Shown here: one piece after another, positions 48,690-61,567 of the stretch
Layout: every line of letters begins with the position of its first letter
How positions within the stretch are numbered: the stretch's first letter is position 1
NCBI GenBank assembly: GCA_949361645.1
Contig: OX442419.1
Span: 4,846,173-4,910,172 of the forward strand
Source of the DNA: Spongilla lacustris
Taxonomy: Eukaryota > Porifera > Demospongiae > Spongillida > Spongillidae
Reading direction: 5' to 3'
DNA: 64,000 nt
The notes under the pieces: model-generated
What the model was told of the DNA's origin: nothing
Databases searched by the model: none
Seen by the model: the letters and a program-made list of their open reading frames with translations, nothing else
Translations under genes and position numbers: made by a program

Positions 48690-50036
48690 TACAGCATCGA
48701 AACTTTAATTAATATTATGAAATTGTTACAAGTACGCAACTATTGTAATGCATGAGATTCACTCAAAATTGGCGTGTTTTCTAAGCTTCAACGTTAGCAA
48801 GCAGAATTTTGACGGTAAAATTAACTGTTACGTTGTAAACATAGGTGTCTATGGTGCGATAGCCATCCCTCGGTATACAAATCGATGTAATGTTGAGTTA
48901 ACGCCCACTATGCAAAGCAGCATGCTAAACGCTTTTCGACCTAAACAAACGTGTCTCCTATGAAAACACATGAAGTATTTCCAGGGTTTGAAATATGACT
49001 CGGTCAAATGTTGGGCAGGTTTTATTTACCAAATTTTGTGTTGATCTGCTGCCTCAGAGCTGAGAAATATGCTACAAATCCGTATTTTGGACTGGGACAC
49101 TTAAAAACAATAACAAACAGACGTGTTAGTCACGTGACACTTACTTATTTCCGTTACTTGTTTACAAATGTTTGGTCAACAACACTATGTTGTCAGATTT
49201 TCAATACTGCATACAGTTAATGTTAAAAAATCAAGTCAACATTAAAACATTTTAACGACTGTATCACGATTTCCACTGTAGGTCTAACTACTTTTAGCTG
49301 GCTTACGTGTACTATCAGCCAATCATGGTCAATGTACACAGCTCACAAGATACTTTAATTGTATTCATTTTAGCCAGGACAATGGTTGTGTACACTTTGT
49401 ACTGCCCTTGTGGGTTTTGTGGTATAGCAGTCAGGCCCGAAGCTTAAGGCCAAAGTCACCGCTACATGGCTATGCACTAAGCTTACAGTGCGTAACGTGA
49501 TACTTGATCTTAAATTTTTTTTCAGCAATTTTACCATTCTCTTGATTTTTGTAGCCTAGTGGTATGAGATAATCAAAATCAAAAAAACGGAATAAGCTTT
49601 ACTAGCCATCTGGCAATAAGTAACATTGAAAATGAAGGGTGTCAAGTTATTTTCGGGCCCGCACTCTTTTATTTTCTATTATTGCTCCAAACACACATTT
49701 TTCGGCCCATTTCTCCACTGTTTCGCAACGGATTGCATTGATCGTTGGAACATATATGCAGCGTTGCACCTTGCACCAAACTGCGCAGTCCCATTTCGAA
49801 CCCGGGACACAGTTTGAGTTCTGCTTGCCTACGAAGGCCAATTTGAGGTGGAAAAGTGTTAGGTCAGGATTTTCTCTAGGCACGCTTTATCCTGCATAAA
49901 AAGAGCATGTAGGCAGTCAAATGGTACCTGTATCGGAAGCAGGTCTAGTTCTAGCATTATAAATCGTCTTTACCCTCTAATAGACGCTTCAAGTCGGAAG
50001 GTTGAAAAACAGCGGACATATTGAAATGAATATCAT

Positions 50037-50405
50037 TTGTTAATGACGTCATTGCTAAACATGACTGAAAGTGGGTGTACTGATCAGAGCCAAAACGATC
50101 CTTTACAGAACCAAGAAGAGCAAGCTTCTACCAGTGGGCTACCGCTTTGTAGGAGAAAGCAGTCGCCACCAATATGGGAGCCGCTGATGAAGAAAAAAGC
50201 CCCGAGAGGTAACCCTACGGCCGGAGTTGTTAAACGATTGCAAGCCATCAAGTCTCGGCGATCAGCAGCTGTGATTGCCAGCAATTCATCGAAGGAGCTC
50301 GAGGCCTTAGCTGCTCATATGCCAGACATCCCTAATGTCGATGCAAGAAAGCTATCACTGCGCATGTACTACCTGGAGCTCTCCGACGGAGTATCGCGCA
50401 AATAA
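50037..50405 (+). pseudogene. Partial transposase N terminus within left arm of element B
   Basis: Encodes MLMTSLLNMTESGCTDQSQN and KAPRGNPTAGVVKR through LELSDGVSRK, nearly identical to residues 1-120 of the minus-strand transposase at 52410. A small deletion relative to that gene then gives a stop. Its position shows that the arm copy extends into coding sequence. Confidence 0.8.
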
Positions 50406-50551
50406 AAGTCGGAAAGATGTTTTTTATTAGCCCTATCACAGTGAAAAGGTGGGCTGATTCATGGGAGACTAAAAGAGAGGATTTTTTTAATTAAAGAGAG
50501 ATTTTGCAATAGTGTACTCATGTGGGTGCATTTATAAAAGTTTAATCTGAA

Positions 50552-52410
50552 TTAAACAGTTGGTAATGGAATTTGTGTATTTCCTCCCTTTCTGTGACTT
50601 TTGTGCTGCTTCTTTAAAGCCTTTAGAGTTTCATACACTACAAAGCCGTCTGCTTCTTGTGAATAGGCTTGTATCCACTTCCATGCATGATCTGATAGAT
50701 CAGTATGCATTTTCACTGTTAGGTGTTGTGAAGATAATGCATACTCCAAGTTGTTTCTTAATGTTGTTATATTTTTGCCACAATGTTGCCTGCACTAGCG
50801 TTTCACATGTGCCCAGCAAAGCTCAATATGCATGCACTCGGGGTGACATCTTGGACCAAATAAAAGTATATGCCCACGGCTTTCAACTAGTTCTTGCAAT
50901 TCTGGCCTTACACTGCAGAAGTCAGGCTGAGATGCAAGAATAGCCCTGAGATCATCCCACCTCATTTTGTCTGTTACTTGCAACCCTCTTTCCTTGCATA
51001 TTGCAAGTGCTCCTTTTGCAATAGGTGTTCCTCCTGGCCCAGGGTACCACATTTGCTGCTGTACTCTTATTGTTGTTCCTGTGGATGGGTCACATTTATC
51101 TTACCAGCCCATTTGTGTTATTATAGGTTGCTTTCCTCCGTCACTTTTATTCATATAACTGGTGGACAAAGCCCCCTTCCTCTTTGCTACATGACTTGGA
51201 GCATTGTCATATGTTAACAGAAGCTGGCATCCTGGATGTAAGGATTCAAACTGGTCAATGACAGCATTTGCATTTCTCATTATATCATCATGGGTCCAGC
51301 TACCGTCAGTCTTAGGTTCAATAACTTCAAGTCCTAACCACCCATGACAGGGCACAGATACAGCACTTACCATAATGGTAGAACCATCTCCTTTAGGCTT
51401 TAAATGATATCCGTCCTTGGAGACCCAAGCAAAACGGTTACCTTCATGTGCATATATAAAATGGCCTCATCATGATTGCCATGCATCAATGGTCTTTCAC
51501 CTACTGGAAGATTTGGCCATGTTGGTAGCCCAGTTGACTCATTCAGCAAAGGGAGACGTGGCTTCAGTGCTAGCATTGTTTTTACCCATGTATTGCGGTA
51601 TGTAACAATATCTTCGTCTTCATGCCTGTCACAAAATGGAGCCTTCGATGAATCGGCCCACTTGAATCCAAGCTTGTGTACCCACCTCGAAACAGTCATC
51701 TTCGATACAGCACGCGAATGGTACCTTTCTTCGTGCAAATCAAGGACTTCAGGTGATACAACCTCGTGATCTTTCAGCAGAACATCATTAACATGATTCT
51801 GAATACTCTGGAGAGTTAAGTATCCATCTTCATGCTTTCCACCTTGCTGCAGCCTTTTTTTAATCCAGCATTTTAGCTCTATCACCAAATCAGGACAAGC
51901 AAAGAGAAATGATCGCTCCGATTCATGTGATGCACTGCGACAGTCCTCAAATGCTTCCTCTCCGGTTGTCTCCCATGACTCAGCCCACCTTTTTACTGTG
52001 ATTAGGGTAATAAAAAACATCTTTCCGACTTTTATTTGCGCATCTTTTGGCGATACTCCGTCGGAGAGCTCCAGGTGATACATGCGCAGTGCTAGCTTTC
52101 TTGCATCGGCATCAGGGATTTCTGGCATATGAGCAGCTAAGGCCTTGAGCTCCTTCGATGCATTGCTGGCAATCACAGCAGCTGATCGCCGGGCTTGCGC
52201 TTGCTGCAATTGTTTAACAACTCCGGCCGTAGGGTTACCTCTCGGGGCTTTTTTCTTCATCAGCGGCTCCCATATTGGTGGCGACTGCTTTCTCCTACGA
52301 GGCGGGAGCTCGGAGGTAGAAGCTTGCTCTTTTTGGTTCTGAAAAGAACCGTTTTTGCTCTGATCAACACACCCACTTTCAGTCATGTTTAGCAATGATG
52401 TCATTAACAT
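50552..52410 (-). pseudogene. IS630/Tc1/mariner-type DDE transposase, broken
   Basis: Reading from 52410: Ser/Gln-rich start, basic KKKAPRGNP segment, helix-turn-helix-like region (KVGKMFFITLITVKRWAESW), then MTVSRWVHKLGFKWADSSK and HEDEDIVTYRNTWV. The catalytic domain follows: first Asp in GNHDEAILY, second in LLLTYDNAPSHVAKRKG, and the Glu in HPECMHIELCWAHVKR, roughly 127 positions after the second Asp. This long spacing and the C-terminal LKKQHKSHR tail resemble DDE superfamily endonuclease genes I know best from fungal genomes. Breaks: a frame change near 51440 (within TTATATATGCAC), TAA about 34 codons after the second Asp (near 51101) and TAG right after AHVKR (near 50795). The gene is therefore inactive, but the ORF pieces are otherwise well kept, suggesting recent loss. 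Confidence 0.8.
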
Positions 52411-52961
52411 ATGATATTCATTTCAATATGTCCGCTGTTTTTCAACCTTCCGACTTGAAGCGTCTATTAGAGGGTAAAGACGATTTATAATGCTAGAACT
52501 AGACCTGCTTCCGATACAGGTACCATTTGACTGCCTACATGCTCTTTTTTATGCAGGATAAAGCGTGCCTAGAGAAAATTCTGACCTAACACTTTTCCAC
52601 CTCAAATTGGCCTTCGTAGGCAAGCAGAACTCAAACTGTGTCCCGGGTTCAAAATGGGACTGCGCAGTTTGGTGCAAGGTGCAACGCTGCATATATGTTC
52701 CAATGATCAACGCAATCCGTTGCGAAACAGTGGAGAAATGGGCCGAAAACTGTGTGTTTGGAGCAATAAAAGAAAATAAAAGAGTGCGGGCCCGAAAATA
52801 ACTTGACACCCTTCATTTTCAATGTTACTTATTGCCAGATGGCTAGTAAAGCTTATTCCGTTTTTTGATTTTGATTATCTCATACCACTAGGCTACAAAA
52901 ATCAAGAGAATTGTAAAATTGCTGGAAAAAATTTTAAGATCAAGTATCACGTTACGCACTG

Positions 52962-54100
52962 CACTGTGTTGCTAGCGGAGAGGAGAGTTGTAAGAGAAGG
53001 ATGCACATGGGGTCCTGGGAAAGAGTAACAAGGTATGACCATATAAGGTCAAATCAGATCCTCCAGTACATTGTGATCTCAGCGTGAGGACAGCCCTCCT
53101 GGGGGACCCCTGATCCTGAGAGGGACACTGATGACATTACCCTGACAAGTACTTTGGCTCCTCGGTGAGTACTCCACTCATACCCTCCTGAGTCAGGGAC
53201 CATGAGCTGTCAGCAGAGCCTGCAGAGTTCAGTGAAGTAACACTGAACAAGTACTCTGGTGGTGAGGATGGTTGGCCAATGACAATGATTACCACACCAC
53301 ACATACATGTTCATATGCATGTTTACACACACACACATTGGATTGTGTATACAGCTACACCACTGCCATGGTTACAGCAACATCTACATGTACTTACATG
53401 TAGTACACAAACATGCCCAAATACAGACTCCAATTCATACAATGTAGTATCCACCATAAATACAGGTATACAAAAGCATCACAGCTGCTCACCAGTGAAA
53501 GGGTTCAGACCATTATCAGTCAGTGGTGTCTGTAGGTACACTAGTCACAAGCACTTGTTCTCAGAACACACTTCAAACCTCACAAACTGGGACGAGGTAC
53601 CATTCAGCGACAAGAAGGGGATAAGACACATGCTGTAAGGGGTCGCAATGCTATATCTGTGCGACGTGCCAGCAGTGGGACAATCGTGGCAGTGATGACC
53701 GCCATGTGCACCATATCCATGGTGACGTAGAAGGTGTTGGAGGCCTGCTCAAACAGCAACAGGTGCCCCTGGCCATCGCAGAGGTTACTGCACACAGGAG
53801 GGGACTGCATCACACTCACAGCTGTCGGTCATTACACTGTTGATCTGGTAGCAGGCACGAGCTGGGCTACAAATTCAAGTGGTGGTCTAATCAAAATTAT
53901 CCCACATACATGTACACAATAAATAGGTGCGGTATATACAGTACATGTACCTGTACATGTATAATAATCAGAGTTCAAACACTTCCAAAGGGGTGGGGTT
54001 TCCCCAAGAAAGGTGCCCCCTCTCCCACACATCATACTGGATCAGCAGGCCATTTAGATTGGACAGTGCAGTCCGCAGCGTTCAGAGCAGTAACATTTAA
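52962..54100. other. Unassigned DNA
   Basis: No recognised domain or repeat family; ORFs are short and overlapping. A few palindromic ACATGTACCTGTACATGT words lie near 53940. Confidence 0.45.
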
Positions 54101-54664
54101 TAAAAGCCAACAGTATAGGGACACAGCCAACAGTATAGGAAGCAGGCCAACAGTATAGGGAGCAGGCCAACAGTATAGGGAGCAGGCCAACAGTATAGGG
54201 AGCAGGCCAACAGTATAGGGAGAAGGCCAACAGTATAGGGAGAAGGCCAACAGTATAGGGAGAAGGCCAACAGTATAGGGAGCAGGCCAACAGTATAGGG
54301 AGAAGGCCAACAGTATAGGGAAAAGGCCAACAGTATAGGGAGAAGGCAAACAGTATAGGGAGAAGGCCAACAGTATAGGAAGCAGGCCAACAGTATAGGG
54401 AGAAGGCCAACAGTATAGGGATGGCCAACAGTATAGGGAGAATGCCAACAGTATAGAGAGAAGGCCAACAGTATAAAGAAAAAAGGCCAACAGTATAGGG
54501 AGAAGGCCAACAGTATAGGGAGCAGGCCAACAGTATAGAAGGCCAACAGTGTAGGGAGAAGGCCAACAGTATAGGGAAATGGCCAACAGTATAGGGAGAA
54601 GGCCAACAGTATAGGGAGCAGGCCAACAGTATAGGGAGAAGGCCAACAGTATAGGGAGCAGGCC
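54101..54664. repeat. 20-bp tandem repeat, about 28 copies
   Basis: Unit GGCCAACAGTATAGGGAGAA (or ...GAGCA), with a few short or mutated copies near 54420-54600. Because 20 is not a multiple of 3, the frames cycle; all three minus frames happen to lack stops (CWPSPYTVGLLPILLA pattern), an artefact. Confidence 0.95.
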
Positions 54665-54665
54665 A

Positions 54666-57590
54666 CTTGTACGTAAGAATTATTGTATGACGTATTGGCA
54701 ATTCAAAGATACATGGTTAATTTACGGGTTATGTCAATTAATTCCTTGTACTGAAATATGTTGCAGGTTATTAAAATATATAATTTTTAGCTTCACACAG
54801 TACAAAATAACATAAGCACAATATTGATTGAGAACTGGGACAGATCTGCATATAAAAAAGAAAGCATGAATTGGGCTCGGAATTGGTCAACAATTTTGCC
54901 AGATGACCTTACCTCTTGGACAGTACACGCAGGGGTAACATCTGATCTCCATCTAAGTATAATAAAAATGAATATCACACTATTAAACTGATCTAATTGT
55001 TATTTACCTTTCTTTGGTACCTCACCGTGCTATTGAAGTGAATCCTCATAGCAAATGCATAACTGGTAGGGCTTACCTCGTGCTACTTTCGTTCTGAACT
55101 GCACACAAGTGGGATGGTCATGTATAAATGCGACAGGAGGCAGAGAAGCAATACATGCCACGATCTGTGTTGTGACGAAGGGAAAGCATAAGCGATGCAC
55201 TCTTACTTTTAGCGCTTTTGTTCAGCCACGCACCAGGAATCCATTAACACTGTTCCCGACGTTACGTCGAACCAGCGAAAAGGTAAACTCCCAGGAACCC
55301 AGCTACTGAACATCGTTACCAGGGCTTACCTTGTGATGTAGCGTAGTACTACCTCCAGTAACCAATTTTAAAACCCCGCCAGAATAAGCATCAAAGAACG
55401 ACTTTCCCTGCAAAAAAAAAAAGCCTTCGATCAATTCAATCCATAATATAAGGATAACGGGTGTAGCAAAACGGGTAACTCACCTGGCATCATAATAGTA
55501 GTCACGAAGCTATAATATAATGTTGAGCTGTGGTCAACAGATTCTGAAGATATTCTATACGTCGCTGAATTCCTGCCCGCTCAAATGCGCCATATTACCA
55601 CCCCTTTTCCTTATGACCCGCCAAATATCTCAGTCACGTGAATTGGTCATTCGATAGTTTAATACATAATTCAATTAACTTTCAGCTAGCTCTGTACAGT
55701 ATATGCGTACATGTAACAACTATATACCAATCAATTGTATTAGCGGTCACACTGTAACTGGAAAGTCACACGACGTCGAAAAGGTAGCATGCATTGCTTC
55801 ACACCCTCCCTTCACCCGTATAAGGCGTGATAACCGTATTGCATTTATTGATCTCTCGTCCAAACAATGCCACGCCATGCCCATGGCCGTTGTGCAACAT
55901 ATGCATGATCATCATATCATGATCATATTCGTGGATATCCACTCTTTAAATTTGTTATTGTGCCACGCCCACCATTGTATACGATTACATATTTATATAC
56001 TACTATGCAAGAGAAAGTGACTCCGGGAAATGTTTATGTGCATATCTTACAGTTGTTTCATTTGTTATAATGCCCGATACTGCATCCTTACATATGCATG
56101 TACACACATACATGTATGTATATGGATGTGTTCCAATTAATACGGCTGTATTCTTAGCAGCACATGTACAGGACGCGTCAAATCAAGTTTTGATTCTATA
56201 AAGGGTTTTAAAATCCTCTGTAAAACCACTGTGTAATTGAACATTAAAATTATAATCACTTCATTAATTGCCATCCTTTTTATGTCGGCAAAGAGCATGA
56301 TGTAGGTTGCTAAGTAGTCTTATTTTTTTCATTTACTGGTAACGCATTATTAATTAGGTATCATTAGAGTATGCATTTATATATGTACTTTTATATAATA
56401 GAGAACCCCTGCATGTGTATGAGTTATATACTGACGATATATACCTACTGTAACTGTATTAAAAAAATTATTATTTCATAGGATCAGTTACTATTAAACA
56501 GTTTTTTTTTACTTCAGTCTATAAGTAATGTATGACTGATATCAGTTTTAATTTGCTGGTGTGTCATTAATCACACCAGGATATAGGATAGATATTTAAA
56601 AATGTATATGTTGTAAGGATCCGTTCCATTGCAACACCACAAGGTACAATCCTCTCAGTTGCTAAGTTGTCAAAGCATTTCTTACATTATTTCTCATATG
56701 CATTTCATATTAGTTTACAAATCCATTTGCATACATAAAAAAGTTTAATGTATTAAATGTGCAATGCATCAAGCATTATTGTTGTTTGAATGCATAATAC
56801 AATACTTAATGTACACATGATATGGGTACAATCTTAAACATACACATGTAGCCTATAGTTAAATCAAAATAGAGAATGGCTGTGGCATTGGCCCTTGCCA
56901 GATGAGATCACTGTTCTGACTAACAGCAGTACTAGTAGTGTGTATACACACATCCAAATGGAATTGAGCTTGGTCAGGTATAAGGATGGAGGGGTGGAAA
57001 GGTGGTGGGGGTGGGGCATACACATTTTTTGCTTATTATATAAAAGTGGTAGGATAATATGCATTATCTTCTGTGCGTTTTACTGTCCGAGCGTCCATTT
57101 TGTCAGAAAAATGTAAAAGGTTTTGAGTTTTAAAGTCTCATTCTAGATCAGAATAGGAACCATTTCTGATGAATGTGCTTATATAAACCAGATATCTTCC
57201 ATTTATGGCTTGTTGATATGTCTGGACATAGGATAGCAGCTGCTTGCATTGTAAGAGCTGACCTTGAAAGCATGAATATGATTAGGTGTGTGTGTGTGTG
57301 TGGAATGTACATGTAGATGTGTGAGTCAGTTTCTGCATTCAATCTGTGGATCCCTCTTTCCAAGAGGATCACAACAAATACCTAAAGCCTGAAAACGGGC
57401 TTTGTCTCAACATAGGCAAGCCAACAGCGTCCTTCATACACCCTGGCTGGCTTAATGTACAGCATGTTGCTAGTGCCATGCATGTCATAAGCCCAGTACA
57501 CATGTGTGCAATAAAACATTGTATAAGCCTTGAAATTGATTCATTTTAAAAGCACCTTTACAAGAATGCAGAAAATTTAAAAATCAGTTT
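54666..57590. other. Unassigned AT-rich DNA
   Basis: No recognised coding region. Frames of 60-105 codons occur on both strands without domains (for example 55703-56020 plus). A (GT)n stretch lies at 57284-57301. Confidence 0.45.
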
Positions 57591-57596
57591 TACTTT

Positions 57597-58036
57597 ACGA
57601 TTAAAGACCTGGCTAAGTCAACTGAAATACGATGCATGTTCAGCTCCAACCTGTTGTGACGGATGACCAAACAGGGCCGTAGATAACTTTTATAGTTTGG
57701 GGGGGCACAATACTCTTTTTTTTTCTCATTAAACAAGTCAGTACATTGTCACTGTGGCCTATAAATTCAACCTAATTAATTCATATCGTCAGTTTATAGG
57801 CATGCTATGTGTACATATAAGCCTAAATGCACAATTCATAATTCTTGATTTGAACCATATTGTGCATGCATGCATGCGTTATCATACACCCATTAAGGAA
57901 AAATACCAAAAATGTCCAAGCATAATTCATTGCCAATGGTTGTAAGGTTAAGCTAAGCTTGTTACAAGCAGTAGCATGCACCAGTTTAACCTTGATTGGT
58001 GCATCGTATTTCAGTTGACTCAGCCAGGTCTTTAAC
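57597..58036. repeat. Inverted repeat (GACCTGGCTAAGTCAACTGA)
   Basis: About 43 bp at 57597-57640 (GACCTGGCTAAGTCAACTGA core) recurs inverted at 57996-58036 with few mismatches, around a loop of about 360 bp. Probably a small non-autonomous element; ends and TSD not resolved. EnSpm copy 2 is inserted about 110 bp to its right. Confidence 0.65.
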
Positions 58037-58710
58037 CGATTATAAGCGGAATTATTGCCCACACGTAACGATAACCGCGGAATTAATTTTGGTTTATAAT
58101 CTAATTTGGCATACCGTGTGACAGGCGCGTGATAACTTTTGAATGCCCAAGAAAAAATATCTTGCATGAGCATGCATGTTTCATGCATGATACCGCATGG
58201 TATGCATGGCGCAACTTGCATACTCTACAAGACATGCAAGATCACGCATGTTTCATGCCTGATGATCTTGAATGAAAAAAGTGCATTGGGTATACCCCAC
58301 AATAGCATATGTTAGTCATCAGTTGCAGGTTTCCAGTTGCAAGTTGCTTAATAACAATGATTCGAGCACTGATAATGTTATGGTATGCATGCACGGCACA
58401 ATTAAGGCTGTACAAGACATGCATGATCATGCAAGTATCATGCCTGGTTATCTTGAATGGCTTGCATATTATATATATAAAAGCATAATTATGTTAGGCC
58501 TGTATATATATAAGTTAGGTTGTTAAATACCAATCATTTAAGAACTCAGTTGAATGCATGCACTATATACTGATATGAGACCTGCTTAGTAATCAAAGTA
58601 TTAGCAAAGTATATGTTATTCAAATTTTGTCTCATGATCACAGACATCAACAATTACTGCAAGCACATTGATCAGTAACTTGCAGATTGACTTTGGTGGG
58701 TGAAAATCAA

Positions 58711-61567
58711 TCAGTGGTGCTCATAGAGATTTGGTTGTCGTACTGCAAAGGTCTTGTGTTTTACCTGAACTAATACAGCTCTTGTGATGATGTTACATAT
58801 TGGAATCAGGCTCTCATTTGATTGCTCAGCTACTTCAGAAAATAGGTTATATGCACCTAAAATATCCTCATCTTTGTAAATCTGTAAGATATCTCTGCAA
58901 GCAGGACCTGCTCTAGACAGCAATGATTGTGTACTGTTCACTGAAAATGGTCTCACTACTGCACTAGGAGGGTCCATCTTCACAAATGCCAAAATCCTTC
59001 CATAATGCATGCCTGCGTCATCTTTGTAGTAGCATACAGAACTGTCTCGCTTTGTGGATCTACTACAATTTTGAGCACAATACAGTGTTCCATTTTTTAA
59101 TAGCTTTCCATACACATCATGACCTTCAAAATTATACTGAAAGGATGTAGGCAGTAAGTATACATGTTTGTCCAGCTCTTCAAGATTGCTTGGCATGAAG
59201 TGGCTAGATTCATTAATGAAATTCATAGTCTCAGCATCTTCTTGCTGTGCAAGTGCATGATGAACGAGTTGTAACGTTTGTTGTACTTCTATGTTGAATA
59301 TAATTTGATTTAAAATTTTGTACTTTGAATGTGAAAGATTTTTAATAACTCCATTCTTGTTTTCACAACCAAATGCAGAATGGGTCCATAATGGACCCCA
59401 CAAGCGAACATAGTAAGTTAAATGTAGCAGAAGGTGAGCATTGAAAGTGCAGTTTTCTTTGCCATATAGTTCTGGTAGCAGAGCACAAAAATCCTTAAGC
59501 ATTTCTTCAGCAACATCGATGTCACTTATTTTCAAATCTTCTTGAAGCAGTAAATGAAGAGCACACACAAGAAGAGCATAATGATGATAGAATAGAGGGG
59601 GAAGTTTATTAAGAAGCAAAGGTAGAGAATAGAATAGTAACCAAACTCGAAACTCAGAAGCCTTCCAATGTTTCATATGTTTTTGGATACTGCGAGGTGC
59701 TCTCGTAAAGTCATGTGGAGGTTTTTGTTTCAAGAGCTCTGAATCTAATGATTTCAATTTTGATCCAAGGTAAAATGGTTTTCTGTGATTTGATTTGTTA
59801 AACCAACAGTTCATCAATCGTTTTACAATCCCTTCTGGAACTGCATGCATGTAGTCAATAGGGATTTTTTCTATCAAGTCAAATCCAGTAATAAGTGATA
59901 GTGGGGATGAAGTTAGTATGCCTTGCTCTGAAATACCTGAAGATTCAACCGCCATTGCAATATCACACATCTCTTCATGTGTTCTCCTCATGTATTCTTG
60001 ATCAGGCAGATATATGCGTGCATTGTTGGGCAAACGTTTGCCTGGGTGAAGGCACACTGGGCATCCACAAGTTCCATTAAATTGTTTCATACCCATAACT
60101 GGAGCTTTAGCTACTGTATCGAATATACCATTCAGTACCATTGCATGAACTTTCTTTGGGCCCTCAACTGTTTGAACTTCAATTCCTTTGGAATACAAAC
60201 TATTAAGAGCCTCTATGACTGGTTGAAACAAAAGCTGCATAGAAGGCTTATTTGGACCACACCATATAGCCAGTAGCATAATATTGGCTGCATTATAGCG
60301 TATTGATGGAGGTAAATTTAGGATCACAGCATACACTGGCCAAAAGCTTATGGCAGAAGATTTGAAAAGTGGAACTCCATCTGTAAATATACTCAGACCA
60401 AGATTACCTTTTACTGAAAAAAAATGAAAATTTTTTTTAATACCATCACCAGCCCAAATATCATTAATAGTGTTTGATGTTGAATCATGTACATTAAGAA
60501 CTTTAATTTCATTCCAGTGGTCTGTGTAAAAGAGATAAATGATGCTTAATTTTAAATACAGTAAAACCAACATGTTCAAAGTGGAATGGTGGTAAAAATC
60601 TAGTAATTAATAATGCAACACAAATACAATTCTCCAAATAACTTACTTGATACAATTGTTTGCAGCATTTTGTTCACAGGAATATGTGCAAACTGACCAA
60701 AACTGGTATCTGAGCTGTCACATCTGTTGCATACATTCAATCCATCATCAATGATGCATGAGCACACACAACACACCTTTTGTACTTTAGTTTTTGAGTT
60801 AAACTGCTTAAAGAACGTTTTAACTTTATAAAAACTTTTAGGAAGTAGATTCGGTTTTGGACATAATACTTGAAGAAGTTTAAGGAGCTGACCAATAACT
60901 ACATCATTCAAACTGTTTGTTATTGCATACTGCATGATAGAGCAGTATGCTCCAAGTACGCTGACTCCAGCACCACTGTAAATTGGCTGTTTTAGGTATT
61001 CATAGTTGATATTTGTATCATCATGAAGCATGTCAGGAATGGGAGCTACATCTTCATCACCTACATCTACAGTGAAAAAGTACATGTTTGTGTTGTGCCA
61101 TGTATGAGCTAGTTACCGTGGATAGCTTGCAGCACATCATCAAATATATTGTTGACACGAGGATCACATTCAGGCGCCACTATTCCCATGGATCCAAGTT
61201 GATATATAAGTTTTACATTTGTAACTACCATACCTGATGATGATGATGACAATGAATCACTGGTTTCAGCACCCTCCAGAGTTGATACAGGAGTATCTGT
61301 ATCATTATGATTATTCATGCATGTACATGTAAATGATAATAAATAATAGACACACCTAACATAGTATAATCCAATGAATCCGAATTGATTCTTCTAGATG
61401 TTCATGTAAATAATCACAAATAATTATATGTATGGTAAGACAGCTATTCAATTAACTAAATACCGTTTTTTCCTCCAGCTGCATAATGTAGATCTTGGTA
61501 CTCGTTTTGTTGAATGCCGTAGATAAGCTTTGTATTGACCTCTAGATCTAAGCATCTTGAGGTCCAT
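58711..61567 (-). CDS. EnSpm/CACTA-type transposase, copy 2
   Basis: Exon 1 61464-61567 (MDLKMLRSRGQYKAYLRHST, basic) ends phase 2, as in copy 1. Short Ser/Asp-rich exons follow between about 61240 and 61050. One exon ends at the GTAAGT donor near 60646 and has a Cys-rich segment (VCCVCSCIIDDGLNVCNRCD). One large last exon, 58711-60521, encodes about 600 residues. Landmarks in it: LGLSIFTDGVPLFKSS, FWPVYAVILNLPPSIRY, GTCGCPVCLHPGKRLP, DYMHAVPEGIVKRLMNCWF, and LHLTYYVRLWGPLWTHSAFG, the last resembling DUF4218 of plant CACTA transposases. The first is like the Transposase_21 (Tnp2) core (SDG...). I infer Asp of TDG, an Asp near FDTVAKAPV and Glu of PEG as candidate catalytic residues, by position only. 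Role: cuts the CCC-ended TIRs and integrates with a 2-bp duplication. No in-frame stop in the last exon. Exact small exons uncertain. Confidence 0.8.

Larger units (their letters stand above)
44865..49278. mobile_element. Long-TIR IS630/Tc1-type element A (4.4 kb)
   Basis: Starts CAGTGGAAATCGTGATAC at 44865 and ends GTATCACGATTTCCACTG at 49278, with a TA TSD on each side (44863-44864, 49279-49280). The arms are about 560-590 bp long (44865-45415 and 48690-49278) and clearly homologous in inverse orientation. Near the left arm lie two inverted copies of a transposase N-terminal region (45418-46012) related to that of element B (49486-52961). No DDE core was found in A, so it is probably defective. 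A 138-bp MITE (46361-46498) is nested within. Confidence 0.85.
49486..52961. mobile_element. Long-TIR IS630/Tc1-type element B (3.5 kb)
   Basis: Terminal sequence CAGTGCGTAACGTGATACTT at 49486, with its inverted copy at the right end, 52961. Left flank ta and right flank ca, so a TA TSD is only half preserved. The inverted arms are about 1 kb each (49486-50480 and about 51960-52961). They include outer non-coding DNA and the start of the transposase reading frame, so the left arm carries an extra partial copy of the transposase N terminus (50037-50405 plus). The complete but broken transposase gene occupies 50552-52410 minus. Confidence 0.85.

Noticed and set aside
54101..54664. Transmembrane repeat protein (YTVGLLPILLA)
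   Set aside because: Product of a 20-bp tandem repeat; all three minus frames look hydrophobic and equally open.
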